Part shown: piece after piece, positions 54,622-63,927 of the stretch
Position numbering within the stretch: the stretch's first letter is position 1
Layout of the letters: each line of letters opens with the position of its first letter
Origin: an uncultured Coriobacteriaceae bacterium
GTDB lineage: Bacteria; Actinomycetota; Coriobacteriia; Coriobacteriales; Atopobiaceae
DNA: 64,000 nucleotides
Assembly: GCA_902779675.1 (NCBI GenBank)
Contig: CACZCK010000003.1
Location: forward strand, 305,863-369,862
Direction: 5' to 3'
Made by a program: the position numbers and the translations under genes
The notes under the pieces: generated by a model
Database searches by the model: none
What the model was told of the DNA's origin: nothing
What the model saw: only the letters and a program-made list of their open reading frames with translations

Positions 54622-57600
54622 TTAACCTTCTTGCTGGAACGCCGGGCATATAAGCTCGTATCGTCCATCGAGAATGCAGCGTACAGCATCGTCGAGATCA
54701 TCTAGTATCATCAAGTATTCCTTAAGGCGGTTTAGCAGCGAAAGGAAATTCTCAAGATCTGTTTCATCGAAGGGGCAGTGCATGTAATCGTATGAGTAGA
54801 ATTTCAGCCATGCGTTTTTGACTACATCATAGCCGCCGATGTTAATGTCTTGTATCTCACACGGACACGGAATGACTAACTTATCGCCATTTCGCGCAGA
54901 TAGAGTCACGGTCTCGTTCTCTCGGTCAAACATATCATCCGTAAGCTGAAGCTCAAACGCTTCGGGCAGCGATACCGATAAGGCAACATAATCAAAATCA
55001 AGATGATTGCCTGGTTCGTAGCTGTCGCTCTCTAGGTCTGCAAGTCGCATGCCTAGACTGACAATTTTGTCGTACACTTCACGATCTGCTACAAAGGGAA
55101 TCCTTGGGCTCTGGTCAGCACGGCTTACAGTGAATAAAGCGCCCTCGAAAGCATCCAAATACAATCTTGAGCAAAGTATCGCGTACACATAGAAAACCAA
55201 GGTGTCGCGAAGAGGCAGTTCACCTGAATACCCAAAGGTCCTTAGAAGAGACAATACAATGTCATCGGTAACATTGTCGATTCTCTCGCCGGTTCTTTGG
55301 TCTATCAACTGATTACAGTAAATACGAGAGCTTCCCCTTCGGCACAAATCGTTATCGGGGTAATGCCAACAAAAAGATGAGAACTGTTTAAGACAGTCGT
55401 GTTGGTCTTTAGGTGAGGGAGATACGGCTATTCCGAACGTACCGTCTTCAGAAAAAGCACTGAAAAGTTCAGGGCGCAATCTCGTCCCTCCACCGCCTAC
55501 GCGCGCAAGTTCCCTCGTTAGTTCCTTGTCCAGCAGGGCACTTGCTGTTAAAAAGGGGCGCAGGGAGTATTTCTTGCATGATTTCTGCAAGGTGTTGTTT
55601 CGCCTTACTTCCTCCTTATTCCAATAGCCCGAGAAGTGCTCGAGCGTTTCACGGGATGGCACCCGGTCCCAACCACTGAACCATCCAGTGGAAGCGTCAA
55701 TGTTTCTGGCTACCTCGCGCGTCCTTCGCCGCAACATCGGATTTTTCGCATGGACAAAGAGCGAGACCGGGGAAAGCTTGATGCCCGAAATGTCTTTCCT
55801 GAACACAGAAGGCTCTTCATCGGCTCTCAAAGGCCAGTATTGACTATACGTCTTCTCATCAAACTCTTGAGGAGGACAGAAAGAATACGCTATCGACTCA
55901 GTGGGTTTGAACGATGTAAAGTTTTCAAGCTCACTAGCGTCGAATCCAGATAGGTATTCATTTTTCATTTCGCGTCTCAGCTGCACCACCGATAGGTGAT
56001 GTACGGTAGCGTCGCTCGCCAGCAAGTTGCCCCGAGCAGCCACAACTATGCAACGCCCTTGCTGTGTGTAGAAAATGTTGTCTGCCCTTATTCCGCTTCG
56101 TGCTGCCCCGTCTATCTCAAGTACATACACGTCGGAATAATGGTCTAATAGATATCTTCGCGCTGGCGTAAACGAGTCGTTTTCCAAGAAGCTCGAAGGC
56201 AGAATCAGCGCCAGAATAGCAAGGCCTTCGTTTGCTTCCAACACACTACAGTTCCAGCGATAGAATTGAAGCCACGTATTGTTTATCTGCCGCTCTAGAT
56301 TGCTTCTCGACCCACGCCTTCTTGGCCTCAGCTCATCGACTAAACCGCGAATACGATCAATGGGCTCTTGCGTTACGGGCCGGTACGCCTCAGAACATGG
56401 AGGACTGCAGACAATTGCAGTTATGCGGCTATTCTTCAGCAATTCGCCCGCATTGATTTCCTCGTTTGCTCGCAATGACTTAGTTTCCTGGTCATCTTCA
56501 TAGAGGTTGTCGCTAAGACTATTCACCAAATAGAGGTGCGGCGCGTTGTCGTGACCATCCCCTCCGCAATAATTATTCTTCAGCCGGTACTCTGCTAGTG
56601 CGTATGGCGCTGGTAGTATTTCAAACCCTGCAACCCGATTGGGCGAAACGCCGGAGTCTATTGCCGACTCAAGAAAACTCGCTGTACCACAGCAGGGATC
56701 AAGAATCCATCCGTTGTCATCGTCGGAAAGAAGCCTGCCTGAGACTTCTTTTGCGGCACAGTTCGCAAGGGATACGACACATGATGCCACGGGATCCGGC
56801 GTGAAGTAGGCGCCATAATCAAATCGGGCCGCCCTATTGAATCTCAGTAGGAAGGATTCGTATAAGCGTTTGTAATCAGGGTTCGCTCGAAACTCATCAG
56901 TCACATGCACGAATGATAGGTAAGAAATACATTCTTTAATCCACTCGAGCACAAAACTGTCCTCATCGGCACACGCAAACATCAGCAAGTCATGAAGCAC
57001 ACCGCTCTCAGAATGTTGCCCCTCTTGCGCCGACGTGTACTCTAATAATTTAGCTTCCTTTACAACGGCATCGTCTTCGATACTGCAGAGCCTTCTATGC
57101 GCGCACCATAAGTCAAACATGATTCCCTGTGCAACATACTCTGCAAATGCTCTGTCAGTGCGGAAGCCCAGATTACGCGAACCGCAAACTGCATCATGCA
57201 GCCGTATTACTGATGCGACGTTCTCGCGCTCTTCGTCGTCAATGGCTTCGTCTGGAACGATTCCCTTGTACTCCTCGATTTCATCAGCTAAGCAGCGAGC
57301 TCTGATAGCAATTTGGCCGACCAACTCCTCTTCGCCACATACGACTGGTGCCGGCGTGGCAAACAAGGATTGCGCGAAGAGTTGGAATTTTGGGTTAATC
57401 GGATTGGTAGCCCAGTTGCGATGACGTAGAGCCTTCTTATCGATAATAGAGACAACGCTGATTGACTGATCGCCAGGGAATTGGTAAGCGAACTCAATAC
57501 CATCGGTAATTGCGAGCTTGTGTCCAAGTGCCAAATATCGTTCGAACTGCTCCGCGTGTACGGAATAATCGAACTCATCCAAGGTGAGTCCTTTACCCTC

Positions 57601-57855
57601 TACATAACCGAAAACGCCAAGTGTTTTGGAGTCGTGGATTCTCCAGTCAGGTCTTCCGGCGCGGTTTTGATTCTTGGGCTCGAGGACTACAGTGACTTTA
57701 TTCCTCCCGACAAAGTACACGGCTAAATTCTCAAAAAGGCTATGGAGGCTTATACGAAACGACAATTCGGGTGTGTGCTGGCCATCAGCAAGCGCTTGGC
57801 GATACTCCTTCTCGAAGCTGCGCAAGTAAGTCTTCACCACATCCTCGAATTGCAT
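54622..57855 (-). CDS. Nuclease-methyltransferase fusion of type IIG/BREX-like class, R-M operon
   Basis: The 1077-residue protein has an N-terminal PD-(D/E)XK nuclease (Asp70 in RPDWRI, Glu86-Lys88 in YVEGK), a helical segment and an N6-type methyltransferase: GAYFTP (motif X), ILDPCCGTASFLES (motif I, about 384-397) and, in place of NPPY, the sequence SPPC (484-487) inside VCSPPCSEAY. The rest of 500 residues is a target-recognition/helical part. Its ATG abuts the stop of the preceding methyltransferase gene (TAA-ATG), implying coupling. N-to-S and Y-to-C in the catalytic tetrad may reduce or change methylation; the nuclease looks intact. Eco57I-like or PglX-like origin is possible. Confidence 0.82.
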   Translation of the reverse strand: MQFEDVVKTYLRSFEKEYRQALADGQHTPELSFRISLHSLFENLAVYFVGRNKVTVVLEPKNQNRAGRPDWRIHDSKTLGVFGYVEGKGLTLDEFDYSVHAEQFERYLALGHKLAITDGIEFAYQFPGDQSISVVSIIDKKALRHRNWATNPINPKFQLFAQSLFATPAPVVCGEEELVGQIAIRARCLADEIEEYKGIVPDEAIDDEERENVASVIRLHDAVCGSRNLGFRTDRAFAEYVAQGIMFDLWCAHRRLCSIEDDAVVKEAKLLEYTSAQEGQHSESGVLHDLLMFACADEDSFVLEWIKECISYLSFVHVTDEFRANPDYKRLYESFLLRFNRAARFDYGAYFTPDPVASCVVSLANCAAKEVSGRLLSDDDNGWILDPCCGTASFLESAIDSGVSPNRVAGFEILPAPYALAEYRLKNNYCGGDGHDNAPHLYLVNSLSDNLYEDDQETKSLRANEEINAGELLKNSRITAIVCSPPCSEAYRPVTQEPIDRIRGLVDELRPRRRGSRSNLERQINNTWLQFYRWNCSVLEANEGLAILALILPSSFLENDSFTPARRYLLDHYSDVYVLEIDGAARSGIRADNIFYTQQGRCIVVAARGNLLASDATVHHLSVVQLRREMKNEYLSGFDASELENFTSFKPTESIAYSFCPPQEFDEKTYSQYWPLRADEEPSVFRKDISGIKLSPVSLFVHAKNPMLRRRTREVARNIDASTGWFSGWDRVPSRETLEHFSGYWNKEEVRRNNTLQKSCKKYSLRPFLTASALLDKELTRELARVGGGGTRLRPELFSAFSEDGTFGIAVSPSPKDQHDCLKQFSSFCWHYPDNDLCRRGSSRIYCNQLIDQRTGERIDNVTDDIVLSLLRTFGYSGELPLRDTLVFYVYAILCSRLYLDAFEGALFTVSRADQSPRIPFVADREVYDKIVSLGMRLADLESDSYEPGNHLDFDYVALSVSLPEAFELQLTDDMFDRENETVTLSARNGDKLVIPCPCEIQDINIGGYDVVKNAWLKFYSYDYMHCPFDETDLENFLSLLNRLKEYLMILDDLDDAVRCILDGRYELICPAFQQEG

Positions 57856-58914
57856 TTATTCCATTCCTTTCCTCTGCTCGCACTCAATAAGACTTCTGCC
57901 AATGACCTCGGCAAGCACAGGAGGTACGGCATTCCCAATTTGCCGCGCGATCTCAACTTTATTTCCCGCAAAAGCAAAGTCAGGCGGGAACGTTTGCAGG
58001 AGGGCGCCTTCCAGAAGGCTTATACTACGCAGCTGTTCCGGATGCCCAAATTGCCCTCTTGTGAAGCTGTCGAATCGAGCTGTGATAGTAGGCGCAACTT
58101 CGTCCCAACTCATTCGTCCGTAGACGTTTCTGTGTCCGATCACAGAGCTCGATACCTTATGGCAGTCCGCAAGAAGCTCCTCGGGCAAAGAATCTCTTCC
58201 TTGTCCTTCCTTAAGGGCGGCCAACCTCTTCTTGTTCAAATCAGACAGCCTATCTCTCCTATGTAGGGGATAGTCCGGATGCGGTGAGCCGTCTTGCGGG
58301 GGTTCGGGCAATGAGCCAATGGCATCCCGTACGGTATGACATTCTGCGCTTGGCTTGGGAAATTCATAGCAACAGGGACCGTTATCCCGTCTTTCGCCAA
58401 CCACGACGAATCTCTTACGCCGTTGCGGTACGCCGTAATCTTGGGCGTTGAGCAGTTTTTCATGCAATTGGTACCCAGCAGCAGTCAGGCGTCGCTCTAG
58501 TTCAGCGAGCACTGTCTTTCCGCGCTTCCCCCTAATACCCGAGACGTTTTCCATGAGGAAATATCGCGGCATAACTTCTTCGATTAGTTGTGCATATTGA
58601 AGCACCAGAAGATTTCGTGGGTCGTTATCTTCGCCAATTCGCTGCACGGAAAACCCTTGGCATGGTGGGCCCCCGGCAAGCAGGAATAGTTCACCTTTCT
58701 CCACTCCTGCCAAATCAAGAAGCCGACCACCGAGCATATCTTCAATGCCTTCGCATAGAGCAGGGTGTTTGAAGTATTTAGCATTCATTTCGAAAGAGTC
58801 TATGCAGTGTCTGTCGTTGTCAAAGCTTAATAGGGGCTCTATTCCCGCATTTGATAAACCAAGCGCAAGGCCACCAGCGCCAGAAAAGCAGTCGACGCAA
58901 GAGTAATCGATCAT
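57856..58914 (-). CDS. DNA C5-cytosine methyltransferase 1
   Basis: A 352-residue Dcm-type enzyme with CVDCFSGAGGLALGLSNAG (motif I), GPPCQGFSVQ (motif IV, catalytic Cys), MENVSGIRG (motif VI), DYGVPQRRKRFVVVG (VIII), and RQIGNAVPP near the end (X). It methylates cytosine to protect the site cut by the fused nuclease. Four bases overlap the upstream methyltransferase gene. Low-GC codons separate it from host genes. Confidence 0.93.
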   Translation of the reverse strand: MIDYSCVDCFSGAGGLALGLSNAGIEPLLSFDNDRHCIDSFEMNAKYFKHPALCEGIEDMLGGRLLDLAGVEKGELFLLAGGPPCQGFSVQRIGEDNDPRNLLVLQYAQLIEEVMPRYFLMENVSGIRGKRGKTVLAELERRLTAAGYQLHEKLLNAQDYGVPQRRKRFVVVGERRDNGPCCYEFPKPSAECHTVRDAIGSLPEPPQDGSPHPDYPLHRRDRLSDLNKKRLAALKEGQGRDSLPEELLADCHKVSSSVIGHRNVYGRMSWDEVAPTITARFDSFTRGQFGHPEQLRSISLLEGALLQTFPPDFAFAGNKVEIARQIGNAVPPVLAEVIGRSLIECEQRKGME

Positions 58915-60206
58915 TGCCTTCTCCTCAGTTTAATGCCAGCAATTACGCTTGAGTAAGAATCGCTAACAGGTTCTTCGATAGAAGGACGCGATTGCTCAAT
59001 CTCTGAACGTGTAAGTTGTGGTTTCAGCAAATTTGCCATCAAATACGATGCAATTCCACATGCCAAGAGCGGCGGCACTGCCTCGCCTATCTGACGATAG
59101 ATATCATCAGCCCTGCCGCAAAACTGAAACCCGTCCGGGAAGCTCTGCAAGCGGGCCGCCTCTCTTGCTGTTAATCCGCGGTCTTGAACCGGATGAACAA
59201 ACCTGCCGCTGGCTGGGTTTCTTGCATAGTGCGTAATCGTGATAGAAGGCTTGTCCCAAGATAGCCTACCATACACATCGGCAAACCCTTTCGTCCTTGC
59301 TCTACACGCTGGCCCTTCGCCATCTGGCAGAGAGCCGCCATCGTGAGGTACCTTACGAATTGTTTCGATCGTCGACGCCTTATGCCTAATTGCCCTGTGC
59401 AAAGGGTCATCACTTGATTCTCCTGCAGCTAGAACAGGCAAATCCGCAATGGCACTTCGTACGGTTCTAAATTCCGAAAGGTCGTAAATCTCATCGGGCA
59501 AGCAAAACTCAGCCTTCATGCCCATTATGATGCTCCTGTATCTTTCTTGAGGTACGCCAAAGGCGGCTGAGTTGTAAATCGATTTTTTAACCAAATAGCC
59601 AGAAGACTCAAGCACATCGAGACAACTTGAGTAATAGGCCCTATATTTTTGAGAAAGGAATTCCGGCACGTTCTCCATTACCAAGGCTGTAGGGTTGGCA
59701 CGTTTTACTATGCGAGCAAATGCGGTAGCAAGTACGTTTCTCCCATCATCCTCTTCGCTCCAATGCCGCTTTCGGTGGGATGTAAACCCCTGGCATGGCG
59801 CGCAGCCAATAAACACCGAAGGCTCGCTTTCGTTGTATCCAATTTCATGAAGAAAGGAGTCGATCTCCACATCGCTATCTGCTATCTCTACGATATCTCG
59901 GCATAGTAGCGGCGTTCCGAAATTGGCACTATAGCTTGCGGCTGAACTTGGATCGATGTCGCATCCACCCAAAAAACGAAAGACATCACCGAGAGTGTTC
60001 AATGCTTCAAAGCCTAGCGATGTTCCACCCGCTCCCGAGAAGAAATCTACTACCTGTATTAGATTGCTTCGAGTACCGTCTTTCGCGAGCGGCTTAAAAG
60101 CTCTTACCGCTGGATAGGCATGCAGAAAAATTTCGCGACCTAGGTCGCGAAACTGTAGGGTTCTAGGAACGCCTATTTCCAGCCCACACAAACTGTCTGC
60201 AGCCAT
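58911..60206 (-). CDS. DNA C5-cytosine methyltransferase 2
   Basis: A 431-residue Dcm-type enzyme with a 50-residue N-terminal extension, then VVDFFSGAGGTSLGF (I), APCQGFTSHR (IV), VMENVPEFLSQKY (VI), AFGVPQERYRSIIMG (VIII) and YRQIGEAVPPLL (X, Glu for the usual Asn). It heads the three-gene R-M operon. Two C5 enzymes fit an asymmetric recognition site with one cytosine to protect on each strand, a known arrangement in type IIS-like systems; here that is inference. Confidence 0.92.
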   Translation of the reverse strand: MAADSLCGLEIGVPRTLQFRDLGREIFLHAYPAVRAFKPLAKDGTRSNLIQVVDFFSGAGGTSLGFEALNTLGDVFRFLGGCDIDPSSAASYSANFGTPLLCRDIVEIADSDVEIDSFLHEIGYNESEPSVFIGCAPCQGFTSHRKRHWSEEDDGRNVLATAFARIVKRANPTALVMENVPEFLSQKYRAYYSSCLDVLESSGYLVKKSIYNSAAFGVPQERYRSIIMGMKAEFCLPDEIYDLSEFRTVRSAIADLPVLAAGESSDDPLHRAIRHKASTIETIRKVPHDGGSLPDGEGPACRARTKGFADVYGRLSWDKPSITITHYARNPASGRFVHPVQDRGLTAREAARLQSFPDGFQFCGRADDIYRQIGEAVPPLLACGIASYLMANLLKPQLTRSEIEQSRPSIEEPVSDSYSSVIAGIKLRRRQ

Positions 60207-60456
60207 GCTCTCCTGCTCTCGTAGTCGTATGTGAAATTATACCGCTCAATTGCGACCTTCAAACCCTTCTAGCCCAAAAGCCCAATGCTATCGATACGGT
60301 ACTCCGACGTAGCCATTTGAACGTCTTTCGGTGTGTTTACTTGTTTTGCCGCCATCCCTGGCTGCTGGCCTGGCCGTGCGCTACCAACGTCGGGTTGTCC
60401 GCAGACCGGCCGTTACAATTGCACCTGCAAGCGTCCACCGAAAGCGAGGCGAGCCC

Positions 60457-61020
60457 ATGGCCATGCCCACCACCATAGACGGCCGAACGGCCATTCAGTC
60501 GTCCCTCGTGCGGACATGGGGGCTCGAGGGCTACGCCCGCATACAGCGCACCGTGCGCGAGACCGACGTCAGCTTAGACGCCGACTTCCAGCGGCTCTAC
60601 AACCGCTTCTACCGCGTGCGCAGGAACGCGGAGTGGCAGTCGAGCTACTACGCAATCATGGAGAGGGAGAAGTCCAGACCATCCACGGCGTTCGGGGACG
60701 TGCTGCGCGAGATGAACGAGCTCACGGGCAACGTGGAGGCGTCCTTCACCAGCAAGATGATCGCCACGCTCCACCCCGATAGGCCGATATGGGACAGCCT
60801 GGTGCTCGCAAGGCTCGGACTGAGGCTCAAGGGGACGAGGGCCCAGGCAAAGCTCGAGAACGCCGTCGAGGTGTATGACGAGATCGTCTCCTGGTACGAG
60901 ACCTACCTGGCTACGGAGGATGCCGAGAGGAACATCAGGCTATTCGACGAGATCCTTCCCGACTACGCCTGGCTCACCCCCGTGAAGAAGGTCGACTTCC
61001 TCCTTTGGAGCGAACGCTAG
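60457..61020 (+). CDS. Hypothetical 187-residue protein overlapping the portal gene
   Basis: Start at 60457 (MAMPTTIDGRTA) follows GAGGCGAG. The protein is soluble, helical and has the conserved-looking stretch SFTSKMIATLHPDRPIWDSL followed by VLARLGLRLKG. The stop overlaps the converging portal gene stop by four bases. High GC like the phage/host DNA, unlike the adjacent R-M genes. Function not recognised; DNA-repair-like helical folds are possible but not claimed. Confidence 0.65.
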   Translation: MAMPTTIDGRTAIQSSLVRTWGLEGYARIQRTVRETDVSLDADFQRLYNRFYRVRRNAEWQSSYYAIMEREKSRPSTAFGDVLREMNELTGNVEASFTSKMIATLHPDRPIWDSLVLARLGLRLKGTRAQAKLENAVEVYDEIVSWYETYLATEDAERNIRLFDEILPDYAWLTPVKKVDFLLWSER

Positions 61021-62498
61021 GCGTCGTCGCCCTTAGGTTCCTTGCCCTTCGCGAGCCCACGTGCCCGCACCTTGGCCGTCTTCTCGTCCTCGCCATACCA
61101 CTTGGTGCGATACTCCCAGGCGTTCATGGTGACGCCCACTTCGGCCATGTCCTGCGCCTTCTCGGCTGCCACGTCTTGGATGATGGAGTCGTCGAACATG
61201 ATGCGCATCACGCCCTCGTCGGGAATGTCCTCGCCAAACCCGCGCGACACGCACATGACCGCCCTTGCAATATCGGAAATAGGACTCCGCAGAGCGTTCT
61301 CGTGCCTGCGGATGTTCCTCATGAGTGCGGAATTGTCGGAAGAGACCTCGGTCGCCGTGCGCACGTACCCATGGGACTCGTCGAAGTAACCGATGCCGAA
61401 GCCCGTAAGGTCCCCGAGCATCTGAAGGGCGATGCGGAAGGCTTCGCTTTGCGAAGAGGTGCGCAGCGCGGGTGCGAACTCCTGGATGGTGTCCTCGGTT
61501 GACATGACCTTGCGAAAGACCGTGCAGTCCTGCTTGCCGAAGGGGATGGAGATGGCCTTGTCACCGCTCTTCTCGCGGTCGAACAGCACGTCAGAGAGGA
61601 ACACGTGCATCTTGCTCACGTCAATCTCCGAAACGAGCGCGTCGAAGGTGAGGTCGACCGCCTGCACCGCGTCCACCGCATCCGCGAACACCGGCTGCCC
61701 GTACGGCGACATGTCAACGCGCGTGTTGGTGACCGCAAGCTTGACGATGCCGAAGGTAGGGAAAGCGCAGCCCGTGTCAAAGACGGGAGCCACGCCTACA
61801 GGCGCGAACTCGTTCCCTTCGGAACCAAAGCAAACGGTGACGATCCGATAGGTCTCCTCGTCGCCCATGTTGAGAAGGCCGTTTGATAATCCATGTGAAG
61901 ATGTGGAAGGTGAAGTTTGGGAAAGGTCTGCCGAGAAACTCACACCACCCCTGAGGTGCATCTGCAGCTGGTCCACGGCCTTCCCGCGATAGAACGCCCG
62001 CGTGACGAAGGCGCATTCGGTCACACCATCCTCGTCCCACGTGAGCGGGATGACCATCCGGGTATCGTAGTGCCGTATGCGGACCTTCTTCCTATCGAGG
62101 TCCACCCACAGCGCCCAGGCGCCCGTGCCGAGCCCGAATGCCTTAACTACGGTAGCCTGGGCGGCCGACATGAAGTTGGTGGACGAGAAGAACGAGCCCA
62201 GCCAGTCGGTGACCCTCTGGTCCTCCGAGACCACCTTGACGTCCTCGTTGAGGAGAAGGGATCCCCACTCCTTGCAGACGCGCATGGCCGGATGGATCGA
62301 GCGCCTATGCACCTCATAGACGCGCCCCATCCCGTCCTTGTCGCGGTAGTCGTAGAAGTCCCCGCGCGCCGACATCCAGTCGTCCCAGGACCGTATCCAA
62401 GGCTCCATGTCGTCCAGTGGAAGGACAAACCCGAGCTTCCTCAGATAGTCCTTCACGTGCTCCGGCACCCAGTACTCGTTCAATCCATTCAGGCCCAT
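61017..62498 (-). CDS. Phage portal protein (SPP1 Gp6-like)
   Basis: The 493-residue protein has the Gp6-like N-terminal motifs (EYWVPEHVKDYLRK, HRRSIHPAMRVCKEWGSLLL), a central wing/stem with STNFMSAAQATVVKAFGLGT, GAWALWVDLDRKK, and the C-terminal crown RARGLAKGKEPKGDDA. Length is full for SPP1-like portals. It forms the ring at the capsid vertex through which DNA enters. The ATG at 62498 lies after AAAGGGG. It stands far from the scaffold and capsid genes because of the island. Confidence 0.82.
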   Translation of the reverse strand: MGLNGLNEYWVPEHVKDYLRKLGFVLPLDDMEPWIRSWDDWMSARGDFYDYRDKDGMGRVYEVHRRSIHPAMRVCKEWGSLLLNEDVKVVSEDQRVTDWLGSFFSSTNFMSAAQATVVKAFGLGTGAWALWVDLDRKKVRIRHYDTRMVIPLTWDEDGVTECAFVTRAFYRGKAVDQLQMHLRGGVSFSADLSQTSPSTSSHGLSNGLLNMGDEETYRIVTVCFGSEGNEFAPVGVAPVFDTGCAFPTFGIVKLAVTNTRVDMSPYGQPVFADAVDAVQAVDLTFDALVSEIDVSKMHVFLSDVLFDREKSGDKAISIPFGKQDCTVFRKVMSTEDTIQEFAPALRTSSQSEAFRIALQMLGDLTGFGIGYFDESHGYVRTATEVSSDNSALMRNIRRHENALRSPISDIARAVMCVSRGFGEDIPDEGVMRIMFDDSIIQDVAAEKAQDMAEVGVTMNAWEYRTKWYGEDEKTAKVRARGLAKGKEPKGDDA

Positions 62499-62529
62499 GT
62501 CGAGAAGCCCCTTTCGCCATCAGGTGATA

Positions 62530-62567
62530 AGAACGACCCCACCATCCGCCCGCGTCACAATCCCGCG
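62530..62567. repeat. 38-bp direct repeat, left copy
   Basis: AAGAACGACC... to ...AATCCCGC at 62530-62567 recurs at 63837-63874 with two mismatches (36 of 38). The copies flank the kinase-acetyltransferase gene. Looser similarity extends about 20 bases further left, including the codons of a small-protein start (MV.SF.SP...ER). Confidence 0.75.
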
Positions 62568-62605
62568 TATGATGGTGGGAGGGACATGTCGACAGGGACG
62601 GGCGC

Positions 62606-63676
62606 ATGAAGAACCTCTACCTCATAGGCGGCACGATGGGCGTGGGGAAGACGGCCACGTGCCAGGAGCTCAAGCGGGCGCTGCCGAAGGCGGTGCTGCT
62701 CGACGGAGACTGGTGCTGGGACGCAGACCCGTTCGTGGTGACGGAGGAGACCAAGGCGATGGTGATGGACAACGTCTGCCACCTGCTGGGCAACTTCCTT
62801 CGCTGTAGCGCCTATGAGAACGTCATCTTCTGCTGGGTCATGCACGAACAGGCGATTGTGGACGACATCCTCTCGCGCCTTGACACGTCGAGCTGCCTTG
62901 TGAGGGTAATCTCGCTTGTGTGCTCGGAGGAAGAGCTACGAGATCGCCTGGGGAAGGACGTCTCCGCAGGAATCCGCCGGCCCGACGTCATCCGCCGCAG
63001 CCTGGCAAGGCTGCCGCTCTACGACACCATGGGCGGCGAGAAGATCGACACCACCTACCTCACGCCCGCTGCGGTTGCAGAGCAAATCATCCTAATGCCG
63101 AGACAAGCATTGCGAATGAGAAAGGCCAACATGATGCTGCAGACCGAGCGCCTTATTCTTCGCCCGTGGGAAGAGGGCGACGCCGAAGACCTGTATCGGT
63201 ATGCGAGCGATCCCGAGGTCGGGCCCATTGCCGGCTGGCCGGTCCACACGAGCGTGGAGAACAGCCGCGAGATCATCCGAGAAGTCCTGTCCGCGCCAGA
63301 GACCTACGCGGTCGTGTTGAGGGAAGAGGGGCACGCAGTCGGCAGCATCGGCCTCATGTTGGGGAAGGCAAGCAACATCGGCATCCCCGACACCGAGGGC
63401 GAGATCGGCTACTGGATAGGTGTTCCCTTCTGGGGAAGAGGCCTCATACCGGAGGCCACCCGCGAGGTCATGCGCCACGGCTTCGAGGATTTGGGTCTCG
63501 TGAAGCTGTGGTGCGGCTACTTTGACGGAAACGAGAAGTCCAAGCGAGTGCAGGAGAAGTGCGGCTTTCGTTACCACCATACCGCCGAGGATGTTCCCTG
63601 CCAGATCGACGGCCTTCTGAGAACCGAGCACATCACCTGCATCACGCGGGAAGAGTGGGAAGACGCCCGCTCATAA
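62606..63676 (+). CDS. Nucleotide kinase-GNAT acetyltransferase fusion
   Basis: The 356-residue protein joins two domains. Residues 1-170: a small P-loop kinase with Walker [11 protein letters not shown], ending about [13 protein letters not shown]. Residues 176-356: a RimJ-like GNAT acetyltransferase ([54 protein letters not shown]). Each is complete; the join [13 protein letters not shown] could have been two genes fused by loss of a stop. Start 62606 has GGGACGGG nearby. Substrates unknown. It is flanked by the 38-bp direct repeat. Confidence 0.8.
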   Translation: MKNLYLIGGTMGVGKTATCQELKRALPKAVLLDGDWCWDADPFVVTEETKAMVMDNVCHLLGNFLRCSAYENVIFCWVMHEQAIVDDILSRLDTSSCLVRVISLVCSEEELRDRLGKDVSAGIRRPDVIRRSLARLPLYDTMGGEKIDTTYLTPAAVAEQIILMPRQALRMRKANMMLQTERLILRPWEEGDAEDLYRYASDPEVGPIAGWPVHTSVENSREIIREVLSAPETYAVVLREEGHAVGSIGLMLGKASNIGIPDTEGEIGYWIGVPFWGRGLIPEATREVMRHGFEDLGLVKLWCGYFDGNEKSKRVQEKCGFRYHHTAEDVPCQIDGLLRTEHITCITREEWEDARS

Positions 63677-63685
63677 GCCGAAGAA

Positions 63686-63853
63686 TCAGCCGACAAGGGC
63701 GAGAAGAGCCAGCGTCATCAGCACGCACGCCAGCAGCCTCAGCATTTGGAAGACGACGAGAAGAACCGTGACGCCCAGGGCGAGAAGTACCGCGAGGATG
63801 AGGAATGGTGAGAAGATCCTTTCCCTGATAGGCGAGAAGAACGACCACACCAT
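63686..63853 (-). CDS. 55-residue two-helix membrane protein
   Basis: Read on the minus strand from ATG 63853: MVWSFFSPIRERIFSPFLIL followed by two long Leu/Val/Ala stretches (AVLLALGVTVLLVVF, LLACVLMTLALLALVG) and stop at 63686. Two membrane helices are evident. A fragment with the same N-terminal pattern (MVGSFLSPDGER) lies before the portal gene at about 62513-62550, so the segment was duplicated. No clear ribosome site; moderate doubt that it is translated. Too short for standard gene calls. Confidence 0.45.
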   Translation of the reverse strand: MVWSFFSPIRERIFSPFLILAVLLALGVTVLLVVFQMLRLLACVLMTLALLALVG

Positions 63854-63874
63854 CCGCCCACGTCACAATCCCGC
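63837..63874. repeat. 38-bp direct repeat, right copy
   Basis: Same 38 bases as at 62530-62567 with two changes (C to A at position 11, G to A at position 21). See the left copy. Confidence 0.75.
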
Positions 63875-63927
63875 CCGTGCCGTAGAATTGGCCGAGCGGT
63901 TAATCGGGATTTGAAGGAGTATCACTA

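Larger units (their letters stand above)
51778..62498 (-). mobile_element. Phage head-module remnant interrupted by a defence island
   Basis: Minus-strand portal (61017-62498), scaffold (52163-52657) and truncated capsid (51778-52149) stand in the usual SPP1-like order portal, (minor head), scaffold, capsid, but portal and scaffold are 8.4 kb apart. The gap holds toxin-antitoxin and restriction-modification genes. From about 52740 to 60340 base composition is visibly richer in A/T than the flanks. No integrase, terminase or tail genes are seen, so the phage is defective. No direct repeats were found at the island edges by eye. Confidence 0.7.
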
